DNA from: Ceratothoa steindachneri
Taxonomy: Eukaryota; Arthropoda; Malacostraca; Isopoda; Cymothoidae
Assembly: GCA_963969495.1 (NCBI GenBank)
Contig: OZ018327.1
Span: forward strand, 32,123,175-32,187,174
DNA length: 64,000 nucleotides
Direction of reading: 5' to 3'
The notes under the pieces were generated by a model. That model made no database searches. It was not told the DNA's origin and worked only from the letters and a program-made list of their open reading frames with translations. A program made the translations under genes and the position numbers. Below are positions 22,626-34,472 of the stretch, piece after piece (the stretch's first letter is position 1; each line of letters opens with the position of its first letter).

Positions 22626-23345
22626 GTCGTAGAGGAAATTATGTCGGTAGTACACTGCGCTCGTTACACGCTCGTACTTGTTCTCCCCTTGGCATAAGTA
22701 GCAGAACAGGTAACCCCCTTACCCGCAAGGAATGCTCCCCCGTTCGGGATTATATTATGCTTTGCAAAACCGATGCCACCATTAATGATTTTAAAATTAT
22801 AGATTCTTCCAATGATGACATAAGACTACGAATAATTGAATCCATTCATATTAAGACCCTTAGACTTCTCTCAACAATGATGTATCCGCCTTCCCTCTCC
22901 GTGTCTTATAATAACCAACCAATTATTATGTATACCTCACCCTTCTTCATCTTTTTTTGCTCTCCGTTGCTTTAGTCGTGTTTCTACAACTTGTGTGACT
23001 GGTAAGATTTCAATTTGTTAAAAAATTTAAATTCTAAATTTTGTGCACTTAGCTGTTCATTAATTACCCCCCCCCCCTCCCCCTATGCTCCCAATTTCTC
23101 AATCCTTTTTTAAAATAATTAACTATTTATGATTTATTACTATAAAATGTAAATATGTATATACATGTATATTCATATATAATTGTACCTTTCAGTCCTA
23201 ATTAATCATAATGTTAATTGTTTTGCTCTTTAAAGCTAATTTTGTTCAATTTATCAGGCCAGAAGATGAGCTTGTCTTTGCTCGAAACGTAGCCAGAAGA
23301 AATAAAGAATGAATACTGTCATTCTTTTTGCCATTGGATTCTTAT
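22626..23345 (+). mobile_element. Penelope-like element 3' end, right arm
   Basis: This is the same 3' segment as the left arm, now on the + strand. It starts at the ATGTCGGTAGTACACTGC block and includes the fragment ATINDFKIIDSSNDDIRLR at 22770-22830. Differences from the left arm include a deletion that breaks the frame after HIKTLR. The UTR ends with GATGAGCTTGTCTTTGCTCG and GAATGAATACTGTCATTC before a short (TA)n at 23344. It is a non-coding relic, highly similar to the left arm by eye. Confidence 0.8.
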
Positions 23346-23539
23346 ATATATATATTTACAGGTCCAATTTCTTCTTGCCTATTCTTAGGAAGATGGGGGG
23401 AACTTCCCTTATTAGTATGACCATACTTAGGGACACTAAGATCCCAACAGTACGAGCAAGAAACTGCAATTGAGGAACCTGGTGCAACCTGACAGACGTG
23501 ACGTCCTCTGTCAAAACACCTCTATGATTTTCCTTTCTA

Positions 23540-23740
23540 CACAACCAACACACACACATAGTAAAACCTATCTACCTACACATCTATACCGGATACACTC
23601 CATCCTTACACATGTATAATAAAACCCATTTACCACACATCTCTGCCGGATACACTCTGTCCTTACACATGCATAGTCAAACCTATCTATTCACACATCT
23701 ACACCGGATAAACTCCGTCCTTACGCAATTATACCTTTCT
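23540..23740 (+). repeat. Three-copy tandem repeat of about 60 bp
   Basis: Each copy reads roughly ACACATCTATACCGGATACA, then CTCC(A/G)TCCTTAC and ACATG(C/T)ATA with AAACC. CCGGATA(C/A)ACTC recurs three times. Confidence 0.7.
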
Positions 23741-24159
23741 CACCCACGTATAATTCCATACTCACACTCTCTTTCAAGTCTTACATGCATACACACATAG
23801 CCATCTGTTTCTCTTTCATATAAACATACACTACTTACGTGCAGTCTAACATCAAGGCTCTTCAGTTCCTTTTTCGCTACCTCACTTCACTTCCGTTCAC
23901 ACGGCTCTTGACGCTTCCTTCTTCCTCTTCTCGGTGTGTTGATTTTAGGTGTGTTTCTGTTGGTGGCTTTATTCTGTCACGCTTCTATTACCCCCCCCCT
24001 TCCCTAGCACCACAACCATAGAAATACCTCTGCTACACATCCTCTCAATCAGAATCCTTATCTGTCAAGAGGGTGAGATATAGCTGTCGGATATGCATAA
24101 CTCTGTTCATCTCTGGTCTGTTCTGAGATGGTTTTCCTAATCGCATAAATTTTCTGTTT

Positions 24160-24720
24160 TTCAGTCTGTTTGTATTGTTGTCCGAGTCTAATTGATTTAC
24201 TAAGTGTCTGTTTTAATCGTGTTTGTTTCTGTTCGCTTAAGTCTGTTTCTCTTGTCTATTCATACTTTGATCTGTTTCTGTCCGTTCACCCTAATCCGGG
24301 TCGATCAATTCCAACCAATTTAGTTTTTTTCTGTGTTAATATGGTCTGTTTCTTTTCGGTTAGTCTGTTTCTGGATATTCACAACTATTTTATCTGTTTC
24401 TGTCTGTCCATAAGAATATGATCTGATTTTCTTTCTCTTACCTTAATCTCATTGTTTTCTGTCTGTTTAACCCTGCTGTTTCTACATATTTATACACATT
24501 AGATTGGTTTATGTCTACTCACCTTAAATTTGTCTGTGTTTTTTTTGTCTTAATCTGGTATGTTCTGTCTGTTCGTCATTATAGTTTATATTTTTTTGTT
24601 TGTCTCACTTTGCTAGGTTTGTTCGTATTTAATTATCTCATTTCTGCTAGTTTCAACCTTGTGTGTTTCTTTTCGTGGGTCATAATCTGGTCTGTTTCCA
24701 TCTCGTCTGTCTTGCCCCTA
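24160..24720 (+). repeat. Degenerate repeat of CTGTTTCTGTCTGTT
   Basis: TCTGTTTCT or a close variant recurs more than ten times, spaced about 35-60 bp, often followed by a TTAATCT/CATAATCTG phrase. It is an old decayed minisatellite. Confidence 0.6.
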
Positions 24721-25540
24721 CCTATGGGCAACCTCAGGCCCCCGAGTCATATTTTGTCCAAAGCTGTCACGTGAATCCCTCTTACTGACCCGCGGAAAAT
24801 TTAGGCAACCTAAAACCTAAAATAGTTTTCCTTAAAAGGTCAATTTTATTAATTCTACTGTAAAATTACTATTGTTGGGATGAAAAAATCAATAATAATT
24901 AATAGTACTTTCGTTTATAATATAAATTAACTACGTTTATGCACGTAAATTTTAAGTGTATGTGTTACAAGATGTCTGATGTGGACCCGTGAGACCAAAG
25001 TGATTTTACATATCTTATTGTATGAGCGTTTGTGTATGAGTTTTCATGTATGTTTGTTTGTCAGTCTCTCTCCGGTATTCTTCACACTGTGTTGTTTTAT
25101 CTCGATAAAAATTCTCTTTCAGTCTTTATACACCTTTAGCAATCTTTCTACCACAACATCCATATCAAACTAGCGTACTCCACCCGTCCACTAATTTTTA
25201 TCAGCTTCTTGATCTCTTCCCTTCTCTACACGTTTTCATTCCCTTGTTAATGTACAGTACGCTTCCCTTCTCCACTCTTGTACATACATCTCTATCTCAC
25301 CCCCCACTATGAAACCCCATGCTAGGCAGATCTTACCCATCATCACGGATCTCCAGTTCCGGTCGGAAACTACCATGGCACTCTGGGTGCCAATCTGTAA
25401 TAATAGATGACGAGGCGCCCGGCCGTGAACAGTCATCCGTAAGCCCCGTAAACAAACGACCTTATATAATGGTGACACCTTCCAACCCCCCTCGCTACCA
25501 CACAACTACTTCTACATCCGACTTCCTCTAGCGCCACTAA
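24721..25540. other. Unique-looking sequence, no gene called
   Basis: Open frames on both strands at 25236-25531 carry no domain motif and overlap each other. Confidence 0.35.
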
Positions 25541-26015
25541 ACACATACAGAATCACAAATGAAGACTCACACATATGCAAGCGTACACACGTGTGATGAA
25601 TCACACATATGGAGGATATGATGTAGGGATATACACACATGCATAATTACGCACAGACGTAGATTAACACGCGTCTAAATACCCACATATGCAGTCACAC
25701 ACAGCCAGACCAGACACCTCCAAAAACATGTTTACAAAGGGAAATATACAGACCTGTAAAGACACACATAAGCAGACTTGCACATATGTATGCCGAACCA
25801 TATACACAAACACAATCACACACAATTAAAATAACACAGGTACAGATTTCCACACACAAACACCTGCAAGAAGACCATTAATATAAGTAGCACACACAAA
25901 TGCAGTCACAGTGTGATGCAGATTCGCATACATCCCGAGTCACACATACAAGCCCTTCGCACACATGCAGAAACATATCTACCTGTAGAAAGATACACAC
26001 ACACACACACACACA
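25541..26015 (+). repeat. CACA-rich low-complexity segment ending in (CA)n
   Basis: Words such as CACACATATGCA and CACACACAA recur irregularly; a pure (AC) run lies at about 25991-26013. Confidence 0.7.
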
Positions 26016-26059
26016 TGACTGTTCCATAAAGTTTTATCTTTTTCATAAATCTTTTGCAT

Positions 26060-26475
26060 CTCGATTCATTTTAAGGAGTACTGGTAATTTTGAGAATATT
26101 GTATTTTTAGGAGTACTGATCATTTGGGGAATACTAGAAATTTTCAGGAGTACTGATCATTTGTGGAACAGCGACCATTTTAGGAAGTACTTATCATTCG
26201 AAGAGTACTGACCATTTGGAAAATAATAGCCATTTTCGAGAGTACTGACCATTTGGGGAATAATTACAATTGGGGGAGTACTGACCATTAAAGAATACTA
26301 ACCAATTTCGGGATACTGACTATTTAGGGAATACTAAGCATTTGGGGGATTATTGACCATTTAAGAGTAATACCTATTTTAGGGAGTACTGATCATTTGT
26401 GGAATACAAGCCATTTTCGGGAGTAGTAATCACTTCCGGGAGTACTAAAAATTGTCACTAGTACTGACTATTTTA
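26060..26475 (+). repeat. Degenerate minisatellite of GGAGTACTGACCATTT
   Basis: About a dozen copies of GGAGTACTGA(C/T)CATTT and GGAATACTA(G)CCATTT alternate with roughly 20-40 bp spacing; many copies contain the palindrome AGTACT. Confidence 0.8.
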
Positions 26476-26765
26476 TCCGATGAACAAAGCAATTTCGAGA
26501 ACTTTCCTTTTCACCGAGGCGCTACAGTTCCTATAAATGCGCCCATTGCCTGCAGATGGCAGCACTGCATTCGTTTAGAGCAATAGGACCTTTGAAACTG
26601 GGGTTCAACCTCCCCCCTGTAAACACTTCATAGATTTCGAGCTCATTTTGTGTATACATGAAAGGGGGGAAGGGTGTACGTGCATGAGCAGCATGGGGAA
26701 TCCAGTCATACAAAATCTAAAATAGAAGTCAGAAATAAAAAGTCACAGGAAATTACCTCTCCTGT
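26476..26765. other. No feature seen
   Basis: Short unique-looking spacer between the degenerate minisatellite and the CCTAA block. Confidence 0.4.
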
Positions 26766-26769
26766 TCTT

Positions 26770-26940
26770 ATGTATTCCTTTAACCTAACCTCACTTTACC
26801 TACCCTAACCTCGCCCCCCTTCCCTAACCCATTAACCTAACCTAGACACCTTAACCTAAAGTAGCTCCTTTAATCTAACCTAACTTAGCCCATTTAACCT
26901 AACCTAACCTAACCTAACCCGATAACCTAACCCCCTAATC
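26770..26940 (-). repeat. Interstitial telomere-type (TTAGG/CCTAA) block, imperfect
   Basis: CCTAACC pentamers, partly perfect (26897-26919) and partly diverged. TTAGG is the ancestral arthropod telomere unit, and on the + strand it appears here as CCTAA. Confidence 0.8.
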
Positions 26941-27179
26941 TTAAATGGTTTGTTTCTTTACTCTGCTTAAGAAACTTAATACATATTCTCTTATTTTGCC
27001 TATATCTAATGCCCTCATATGTAAGGAAAATGTTGCCAGTATGTAAAAGCCATGTAATTTCAGGTAATACATGTTTTTGATTACTTGGTTTATTGCATTT
27101 AAATAAATAGTAACTTTCCATCCTGTGACTTTTTCCAGCCAGAAATGTGAGGTTGGGAGTGGTGGAGGACTGTGACTTG

Positions 27180-28530
27180 CAAGCAACAAGGGTAATTAAA
27201 CCCATGTTGAAGGCAATATTAGTAATTAAAGCCATACTGCAAGAGACACCTGTAATTAAAGCCTTATTGAAAGTCACATCTGTAATTAGAGATATATTAA
27301 AAGCAAAATGTGCAAATAAAGTCTTATTAAAAGGGGTAATTAAAGACAGTAAAACAAAATGGGTATTTAAAGTCATATTTCAACAAAAATTGGTAATTTA
27401 GTCTCATTGAAAACAGCATCAGTAATTAAAATCAGACTGAAAGCAAAATCAGTAAGTAAAGTCATATTGAAAGCAACATCAGTAATTAAAGTCATATACA
27501 AAAAATCAGTGATTCAAGTCATATTGAAAGCAAAATGGGTAATTAAAATTAAATTGACAGCAAAATGGATAATTAAAGTCATATTGAAAGCAAAATAGGT
27601 AATTAAAATGAAATCGACGGCAAAATAGATAATGAAAGTCATATTGAAAGCAAAATAGGTAATTAAAATGAAATCGAAGGCAAAATAGATAATGAAAGTC
27701 ATATTGAAAGCAAAATAGGTAATTAAAATGAAATCGACGGCAAAATAGATAATGAAAGTCATATTGAAAGCAAAAAGGGTAATTAAAATGAAATTGACAG
27801 CAAAATGGATAATGAAAGTCATATTGAAAGCAAACAGGAAAATTAAAGTCATATTGAAAGCAAACAGGAAAATTAAAGTCATATTGAAAGCAAAATGGAT
27901 AATTAAGGTCATATGAAAAATAAAATGAATAATTATAAACACGTTAGAGCAAACTTGACATGTAGTCATATTGAAAGCAAAATTGCTATTAAAGTCATAA
28001 CGAAAGCAAAATAAAAATTAAAGTCATGTTGGAAGCAACATCACCATTAAAGTAATATTGAAAGCGACACTACTAATTAAAGTCATATTAAAATAAACAT
28101 TAGTAATTAAAGTTATTTTGAAAGCAAAAATGGTAGGTAAAGTCATATTGAAAATAAACTGTAAAATTAAAATCATATTGAGAGCAAATGGTAATTAAAT
28201 TCATGTTGAAAGCAATATTAGTAATTAGAGTCATATTGAAAGCAAAATGGGTAAATAAAGTCATAGTGAAAACAAAATGGATAATTAATGTGAAATTAAA
28301 AGCAAAATGTGTAAATAAATCATATTGAAAGCACCTGGAAAATTAAAGTCATATTCAAAGCAACATCAATAATTAAAGTCATGTTGAAAACAAAACGGAT
28401 AATTAAAGTTATATTGAAACCAACATTAGTAATTAAAGTCAAGTTGAAAGCAACACTAGTAATTAAAGTCATATTAAAGGCAACATTAGTAATTAAAGCC
28501 GTATTGAAAGCAAAATGGATAATTAGACAT
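27180..28530 (+). repeat. 30-bp satellite, about 45 copies
   Basis: The unit is roughly GTAATTAAAGTCATATTGAA plus AGCAAAATGG. The centre (27540-27900) has a longer period formed by an AAAATGAAATCGACGG variant alternating with the standard unit, so the repeat there is effectively 60 bp. Because 30 is a multiple of three, open frames up to 151 codons appear on both strands; they follow the array and carry no protein features. Confidence 0.95.
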
Positions 28531-29252
28531 TTCACTTTTCTTTTCGCCTCCTTGTTTGCTCTCATCTGCACTATTAAGTATTTGCATGTACAACTTTTGC
28601 TTTCCACTATACGCTTCACATCGCCATTACACCATTTTTTTCCAGTTCTGGCACACCCACACGCAGCTCCTTGCTCCCCCCATCCTCCCGGCGCGAAAAT
28701 ACTCTCGAGAGTTAAACCAAATTTCCTAAAATTAAAAACAAAAAATGTTGGAGGAAATTCCTACGTTGCCATTTACCGCGAACCAGATGGTGAGTGTCAG
28801 CACAAGTTGGAGAAAAGTAAAGCAGGAGATCAAGTTCACCATACCGAAACAGGGATTCAGAGAATCGGGCCTTGGGAGGATTTATTTTGGAGTTTCCGTC
28901 GGTTCAACGTTTGCCCCCCCCCTCCCTCCCTCCCCCTCCCTCAGTTGTCATAAGGACTGGAAGCAGAAAATTGGGTTTATGAAGGATTTCCTTCCGGGCG
29001 ACGACGAGGGATGGGCGCTAGGCCGCAGTGCCATCTGCCGTCGCCCGGAGAGCCATTCTGGAGAAGCTGAGGTGGGGGGTAGGGGGTGGGCACTGAAAAA
29101 TGGAAGAAAGCGGCGGAAGTTGCTGATTAATTTCATTGAAAATGGACAAATGGAAGATACCGGGAGATGCATGACGTCATATTAGGAAACAAATGGGAAA
29201 CAGAAGGGCATAAGAAACTTCGCTGCATAAATTCCTAAGTCTATACCTTTGG
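28531..29252. other. Region with an open frame but no recognised gene
   Basis: A 146-codon frame at 28745-29185 and an antisense frame overlap. Composition is dominated by proline-serine and glycine runs from C-rich and G-rich tracts, and no domain is seen. Confidence 0.3.
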
Positions 29253-29253
<1 letters not shown>

Positions 29254-29293
<40 letters not shown>

Positions 29294-29304
29294 TAATAAT
29301 AATA
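29254..29304. repeat. (AAT)n microsatellite
   Basis: About 16 TAA units with one TGA interruption. Confidence 0.95.
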
Positions 29305-29789
29305 TACATCGGGCACGCCCAGGGAAGGCACAAAATCCGCACTAAGCTAGGGAGCGTCTCCTGGTTCCAAGTGCAGAATCAATGGGACGAAAGACATTGC
29401 TATCCGCTTTTATTTTAGTAATTTTAAACATTTTTACCTCCAGTAGATAATTTTTCTATATTTTTATTTAGTTTTTTAGTATTACTAAATAGTTTGTGTG
29501 CGTGCAACTATTAACGATTATTTACTGTATTTAATCTCTCGAAATATATTAGTACTTATTTCTATTTTAATCGTGTTTTGTTGTAAGGTTGAAAATTCCG
29601 CTTTCCTCAGCCAACCCTCCCTTGTCAGTCGGGCTTTGGACTAGCCGTATGATAGGGGCGGTGATATTGTTTATTTGGGGGTTTTAAGAGTAACTCAGCA
29701 ACTCAGATTTGGTAAGAAAAGCCTCGAGGACGAATGTAAATTATAAATGATTAGAGAATTGACAAAAATATTTAAATTGGGGCGTAGTT

Positions 29790-30090
29790 TCTCGGTCACA
29801 CTTTAAAAGAATTTTCACGTCGTCGCAGAAAAAGTCCGAAAATTGATATCACGAGATTTACCTGGACTCGATCAAAATTGTGCTGTTACGGTTAAAGAAT
29901 TGTCCACCAAACTGAAATCCCACCATTCGATCATTCAGCGTCATCTATAACACCAAAAGGGTGCGTTCAAAACTTAGAAAATTCGTTCATGTTATGATGG
30001 ACAAATACTTAGCAATTTTGACTCCCAAAACTCATCACTTTTGATCCAAGAGGAAAGACTGCGGAGAAAGAAGAAAAAAGAAATCCCCCC
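29790..30090 (+). mobile_element. Possible mariner transposase N-terminal scrap
   Basis: Across frames the + strand gives AVTVKELSTKLKSHHSIIQRH followed by a KLRKFVHVM-like piece and SSLLIQEE. This order resembles the second HTH, the HST(I/V)xRHL block, the KLxKWVPH linker and the CSSLL segment of mariner transposases. Frames shift and stops occur; the catalytic core is absent and no inverted repeats are seen. Confidence 0.38.
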
Positions 30091-30099
30091 AAATGATAT

Positions 30100-30660
30100 A
30101 CACTACAGAATATATAAAATTAAAGCAACAAATTCGCATAACATACACAAATACATGAATTTTGTTTAAGACAAAAAGCTTGAACGCCGGATAAAAACAA
30201 GAATAACAACAAAAGATATACAATAACATTAAAACAATGAAAGCGATAAACTTGATCACCTGGCGCCTTGCCTCCCTTTGCAAATCTCTACCTTCTCTTT
30301 TCACCACTTTTATTTCGTTCTATCTATAGCACACATACTTTGTCTCTCTCCAAAATCACACACACACTCAAATTAATTGGTAATGAACCCCAACCGAAAA
30401 ACAAGAGTAGATAGATAGATATCTGCACTTCGCATTTTTTTTAACGCCTCTCGTCATTTCTGGAGCCATTAGTGACTAGAGGCGGAAAATGGAGATTCTA
30501 GAGGAAAAGGGAGGCACCCAAGGGTTTAACGAACTTGTTAAGGCTGTATCCAGAAGGGACCTCCATTCAAGGAGAGTATCGCTCTTTGGTAGCATTTTGT
30601 CGGCATGGTCCGCTTTTAGTTGGTACCAGTAAAACAAACGGTGGCAACAGCTATTAATCA
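30100..30660. other. AT-rich segment with CACA and GATA traces
   Basis: Short (CA) run near 30357 and (GATA) near 30410; nothing else recognised. Confidence 0.4.
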
Positions 30661-30664
30661 TCAG

Positions 30665-31000
30665 GTGTCAGATCGTTCGAACGGTGCTTTAAAGAAAACA
30701 GGATCGTTTGAACGGCGCTTTGAAGAAAACAGGACCAATCGAACGGTTCTTTGAAGAAAACAGGACCAATCGAACGGTTCTTTGAAGAAAACAGGACCAA
30801 TCGAACGGTGCTTTGAAGAAAAGAGGACAGTTCAAATGCTTCTTTGAAGAAAACGGAACCGTTCGAACACTGCTTTGAACAAAAAGGACCGTTCAAACGG
30901 TGCTTTGAAAAAAAACACGAACGTTCAAAGGCTGCTTTGAAGAAAACAGGATCGATCGAACGGTGCTTTGGAGAAAACAGGACCGTTCGGGCGGTGCTTT
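30665..31000 (+). repeat. 31-bp minisatellite, about 11 copies
   Basis: Unit GAAGAAAACAGGACCAATCG plus AACGGTTCTTT. Perfect copies start at 30722 and 30753, 31 bp apart; outer copies diverge. TTCGAACGGTGC variants occur. Confidence 0.9.
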
Positions 31001-31599
31001 AAAGAATTTAGGACTTCTCCATGGCCCGATCCGGCCAAGATCTCAGCTGCGTTGATGCAAGACGTCAACTGGGGAAACCTCCCACACTCTTCCTCTTCCC
31101 GTGGCCTTCCTCCATCGGATTACCGGAGTTTGCAAGTTTTCAGAGCCATCCTGAGGGACTACACTTTTTCAAGAGGGAAAAACTACATTCTTTTCCTCCC
31201 AACCTAAATTATTATTTTAAGAAAGGTTAACGCCCTCTTTCGCCCTATGTCGGGTCTATCCCAGCCTGGAAAAGATAATGGGGAGATTTCAAAGAGAGTA
31301 AAAGATGACTGGGGAGAGAGTACATTGGAGCCCTGGGGTAGGAAGGGCGTGCCCCTCCTCCAGGTATCAGTAGTAAAGAGCATCACCCCATTGGGGGGCT
31401 CTAAACCTAAAGAGTCGTGTACAAATGATAACGAGGAGCTTTTTTTGAATCGTCTGAATGGTCATTGATAAAGACGAGGATAATGAATAAATTCTGATAA
31501 AAATTAAGAAATTTATCTTCCTTTTTTCTCTTATCCGAAATTCGGACATTACTGATAAAAAGAGAGACGAAGTTTCAGGGGTTTCTTGGGGTATAAAAC

Positions 31600-31700
31600 A
31601 ACAAGGGCTTCGCCACTCCATACAGGAGGAGCTTGCGCTTCGCAGACAGACCCGTTTTGTTTTTTATAAAATCCAAAATAATTCGATCCTGAATAATTTT
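31600..31700 (+). repeat. Head fragment related to the GAT-tailed repeat
   Basis: GGGCTTCGCCACTCC, then AGGAGGAGCTTGCGCTTCGC (31608-31640), matches the family head at 40131, but the following sequence diverges. Confidence 0.5.
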
Positions 31701-31904
31701 TGATAAAAAAAAAATAATCCCTATTTTTCTCAACATTAATTCAGACATTATTGATGAAAAGGGAGACGCAATTTTAAGAGGGTTTTTTTTGTATAAAACA
31801 ATTTATTATAGAATTCTTTTCTGATAAAAACTGGCTAAATTTCAGTTCTTTAACCCTAACTCTTCCTTCTCGTTTTTATTACTTCTATAAATCTATATTT
31901 ATAA

Positions 31905-32590
31905 AAAAACAAGACTTGAAAGTGAACCTAAATGCTACAAAGTCTATAAATTCTATAAATCTATATTTTAAAAAGCAAGACTTGAAAGTGAACCTACATG
32001 CTACAAAGTCTATAAATTCTATAAATTCTATAAATCTATATTTTAAAAAGCAAGACTTGAAAGTGATCCTACATGCTACAAAGTCTATAAATTCTATAAA
32101 TCTATATTTTAAAAAGCAAGACTTGAAAGTGATCCTACATGCTACAAAGTCTATAAATTCTATAAATCTATATTTTAAAAAGCAAGACTTGAAAGTGATC
32201 CTACATGCTACAAAGTCTATAAATTCTATAAATCTATATTTTAAAAAGCAAGACTTGAAAGTAAACCTACATGCTACAAAGTCTATAAATTCTATAAATT
32301 CTATAAATCTATATTTTAAAAAGCAAGACTTGAAAGTGATCCTACATGCTACAAAGTCTATAAATTCTATAAATCTATATTTTAAAAAGCAAGACTTGAA
32401 AGTGATCCTACATGCTACAAAGTCTATAAATTCTATAAATCTATATTTTAAAAAGCAAGACTTGAAAGTGATCCTACATGCTACAAAGTCTATAAATTCT
32501 ATAAATTCTATAAATCTATATTTTAAAAAGGCAAGACTTGAAAGTGAACCTACAGGCTATAAATGCTATAAATCTATATTTTAAAAAATA
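31905..32590 (+). repeat. 66-bp satellite, about 10 copies, fully open frame
   Basis: Each unit reads AAGACTTGAAAGTGATCCTA, then CATGCTACAAAGTCTATAAA, then one or two extra TTCTATAAA blocks and TCTATATTTTAAAAAGC. Length is 66 bp, or 75 bp where an extra 9-bp TTCTATAAA is present. Both lengths are multiples of three, so a 222-codon frame (31916-32584) survives with a 22-residue peptide repeat. Near-identity of copies at DNA level, including third positions, argues for a young satellite rather than a protein gene. Confidence 0.93.
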
Positions 32591-32859
32591 AAAGTAAAAC
32601 TGAAGGTGAACCTTCTTACTTTCCTTTATCACACTTTCTTCCACCCTTTTTTTATCTACAGGGTGTTTCAAATATTTCAATCGAGAAAGTGAAGCTATTT
32701 GCGTTACATGATCACTTTTTATTTCGTTCTTTATCCCTACACAGGGTACATCAAAATTAGCAGCAGGTTTGACGAGTGTACAATGTAAATGCTTGGAATA
32801 TTTAAGGTCGTAAACACATCTAATGTATGTAATTTAAAATTAATGTATAGAAAAACCAA

Positions 32860-33290
32860 GCAAGGGCTTCGGTACTAAGATTAAAATTTAAAATCTAAAG
32901 AAAAGCAGCGATGGTTAAATTTTTATAAATTTTCTGAACTTCGTCAATTATAATAATTTTAAAAATGAACTCTAAACTAAATTTCCCTCCTTTCAAAATA
33001 TCACGTTGCTAAAATATAGTTATAGATAAAATAAAAAAGCAGCCTTACTTAAATTTTAATAAATTTTCTGAACTTCCACAATTGTAATGTATTTTCTATT
33101 AAAACATTAAAAAGCATTGGATAATCATATTTATTTTTTCTTAATTAATTATTTTTGTTTTCAAACTAAAGAAATTACCTTGACAAAAATTTAAAATATA
33201 CATAAGTCATAACCAAACTAAGATGAAATTATTATTCAAATACTCCCAAAAATCCCATTCATAAATTATAGAGTTAGTGATATTTTAATG
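32860..33290 (+). repeat. GAT-tailed dispersed repeat copy
   Basis: Runs from AAGGGCTTCGGTACTAAGAT through AAAGCAGCGATGGTTAAAT and three CTGAACTTC blocks to CATAACCAAACTAAGATG and AGAGTTAGTGAT. A (GAT)n tail is absent in this copy. It ends about 130 bp before the piggyBac element. Confidence 0.8.
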
Positions 33291-33866
33291 TCATTTGCCT
33301 CTGTATTATTTTTGGGGAAAAAAAGAAAATTGCCGTCATTTTACATGACACGGGTGAACTAGTAATAATAATTAATATAATAGATGCTTATGACTTTATT
33401 TAGAGTCGCTAACACTCTTAACCCTTTGGCACAAGGTCGTACAGATGTGCATCACCTAAAAGAAATTGTGTAGTTTAGTGCCAAGACCGAGTAAACATGC
33501 ATCACCTGTGTTCGTACACTAGTTTGCTTTGTGGCGAACTCATGATTCGCTATTTATTTCAAAATCACAGTTTCCTCTTATTGCTTACTTACCATATTTA
33601 GTAAATAAACTTAATTTTTCATCTGATGCAGTAAGTCATCACTTTACAGGACAAGTTGCCAATTAGTAAATATTTGGTACATGATATAAATCAGAAATGG
33701 TTATTATTTTGGTTACGTTCTTTAAATTTATGTAAATATTTTAGTATTTATTGCATTTACGTTTTATTTGTCGTTTATGAAAGTAATAAAAACATGTGAT
33801 CCAGTTTCCTTCTGGTGTTGTGGTCTAATATAATACCTTCATTGCAGCGGCCTTCCATCCGCAAAC

Positions 33867-34053
33867 ATGTTCAGACAACGCAGAAGCACAAACTTACATG
33901 ATGGAGATTTAGAAGAGTATCTTTTCGATGATTTACCAGAAAATGAAACCTTTCGTCTCTGCAACAGTGACCTAGATGAAGATAATCTTCAAACTTCAGC
34001 AAGAATTTTCCAAGAACCGAAAAATGATAAAGATGATTCTAGCATCGGTAAAT
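33867..34053 (+). pseudogene. piggyBac transposase, N-terminal remnant
   Basis: 62 codons starting at an ATG. The peptide is acidic, with LEEYLFDDLPENE and SDLDEDN, as is usual for the N-terminus of PGBD-type transposases. It reaches GATTCTAGCATCG|GTAAAT, a reading where a donor-like GT ends the segment. The catalytic core that should follow is absent, and an AT microsatellite lies there instead. Confidence 0.7.
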
Positions 34054-34280
34054 AAATTTATTTTCCTAAGAAAATACTGTATTTGGAAACAGGATGTACA
34101 TACTATACCTGAAGGGCTTGTGCCTTAGCGGCTGGTAGCTCCTGCGAGGTGGGGCCTCAAATAATTCGCCACACCATATGCACCTCCTATCTCTACAAAA
34201 TGTTAGTTCAACAATCTTATTCATTATACTTAGCAAATAAAAAAATGAATTAACTTACACACTTACTAATTATACGCAGA

Positions 34281-34283
34281 CAT

Positions 34284-34364
<81 letters not shown>
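34281..34364. repeat. (CA)n-(TA)n microsatellite inside the piggyBac relic
   Basis: (CA) at 34283-34300 followed by about 32 TA units, located where the transposase core is deleted. Confidence 0.97.
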
Positions 34365-34366
<2 letters not shown>

Positions 34367-34472
34367 TATTTTTTCAATAATATGAAGCATATACTCTTTT
34401 CCATTCATACTGTACGCAAATTTTCATTCATAAGTTATTCATCATTATTATAATAGAAAAAAAAAATCTTCA

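Noticed and set aside
27514..27969. 151-codon antisense frame with repeated FAFNMTLI-type peptide
   Set aside because: It follows the 30-bp satellite exactly, and frames on both strands are open because the unit length is a multiple of three.
28745..29185. 146-codon frame
   Set aside because: Composition comes from C-rich and G-rich tracts, an antisense frame overlaps, there is no domain, and no splice or polyadenylation context.
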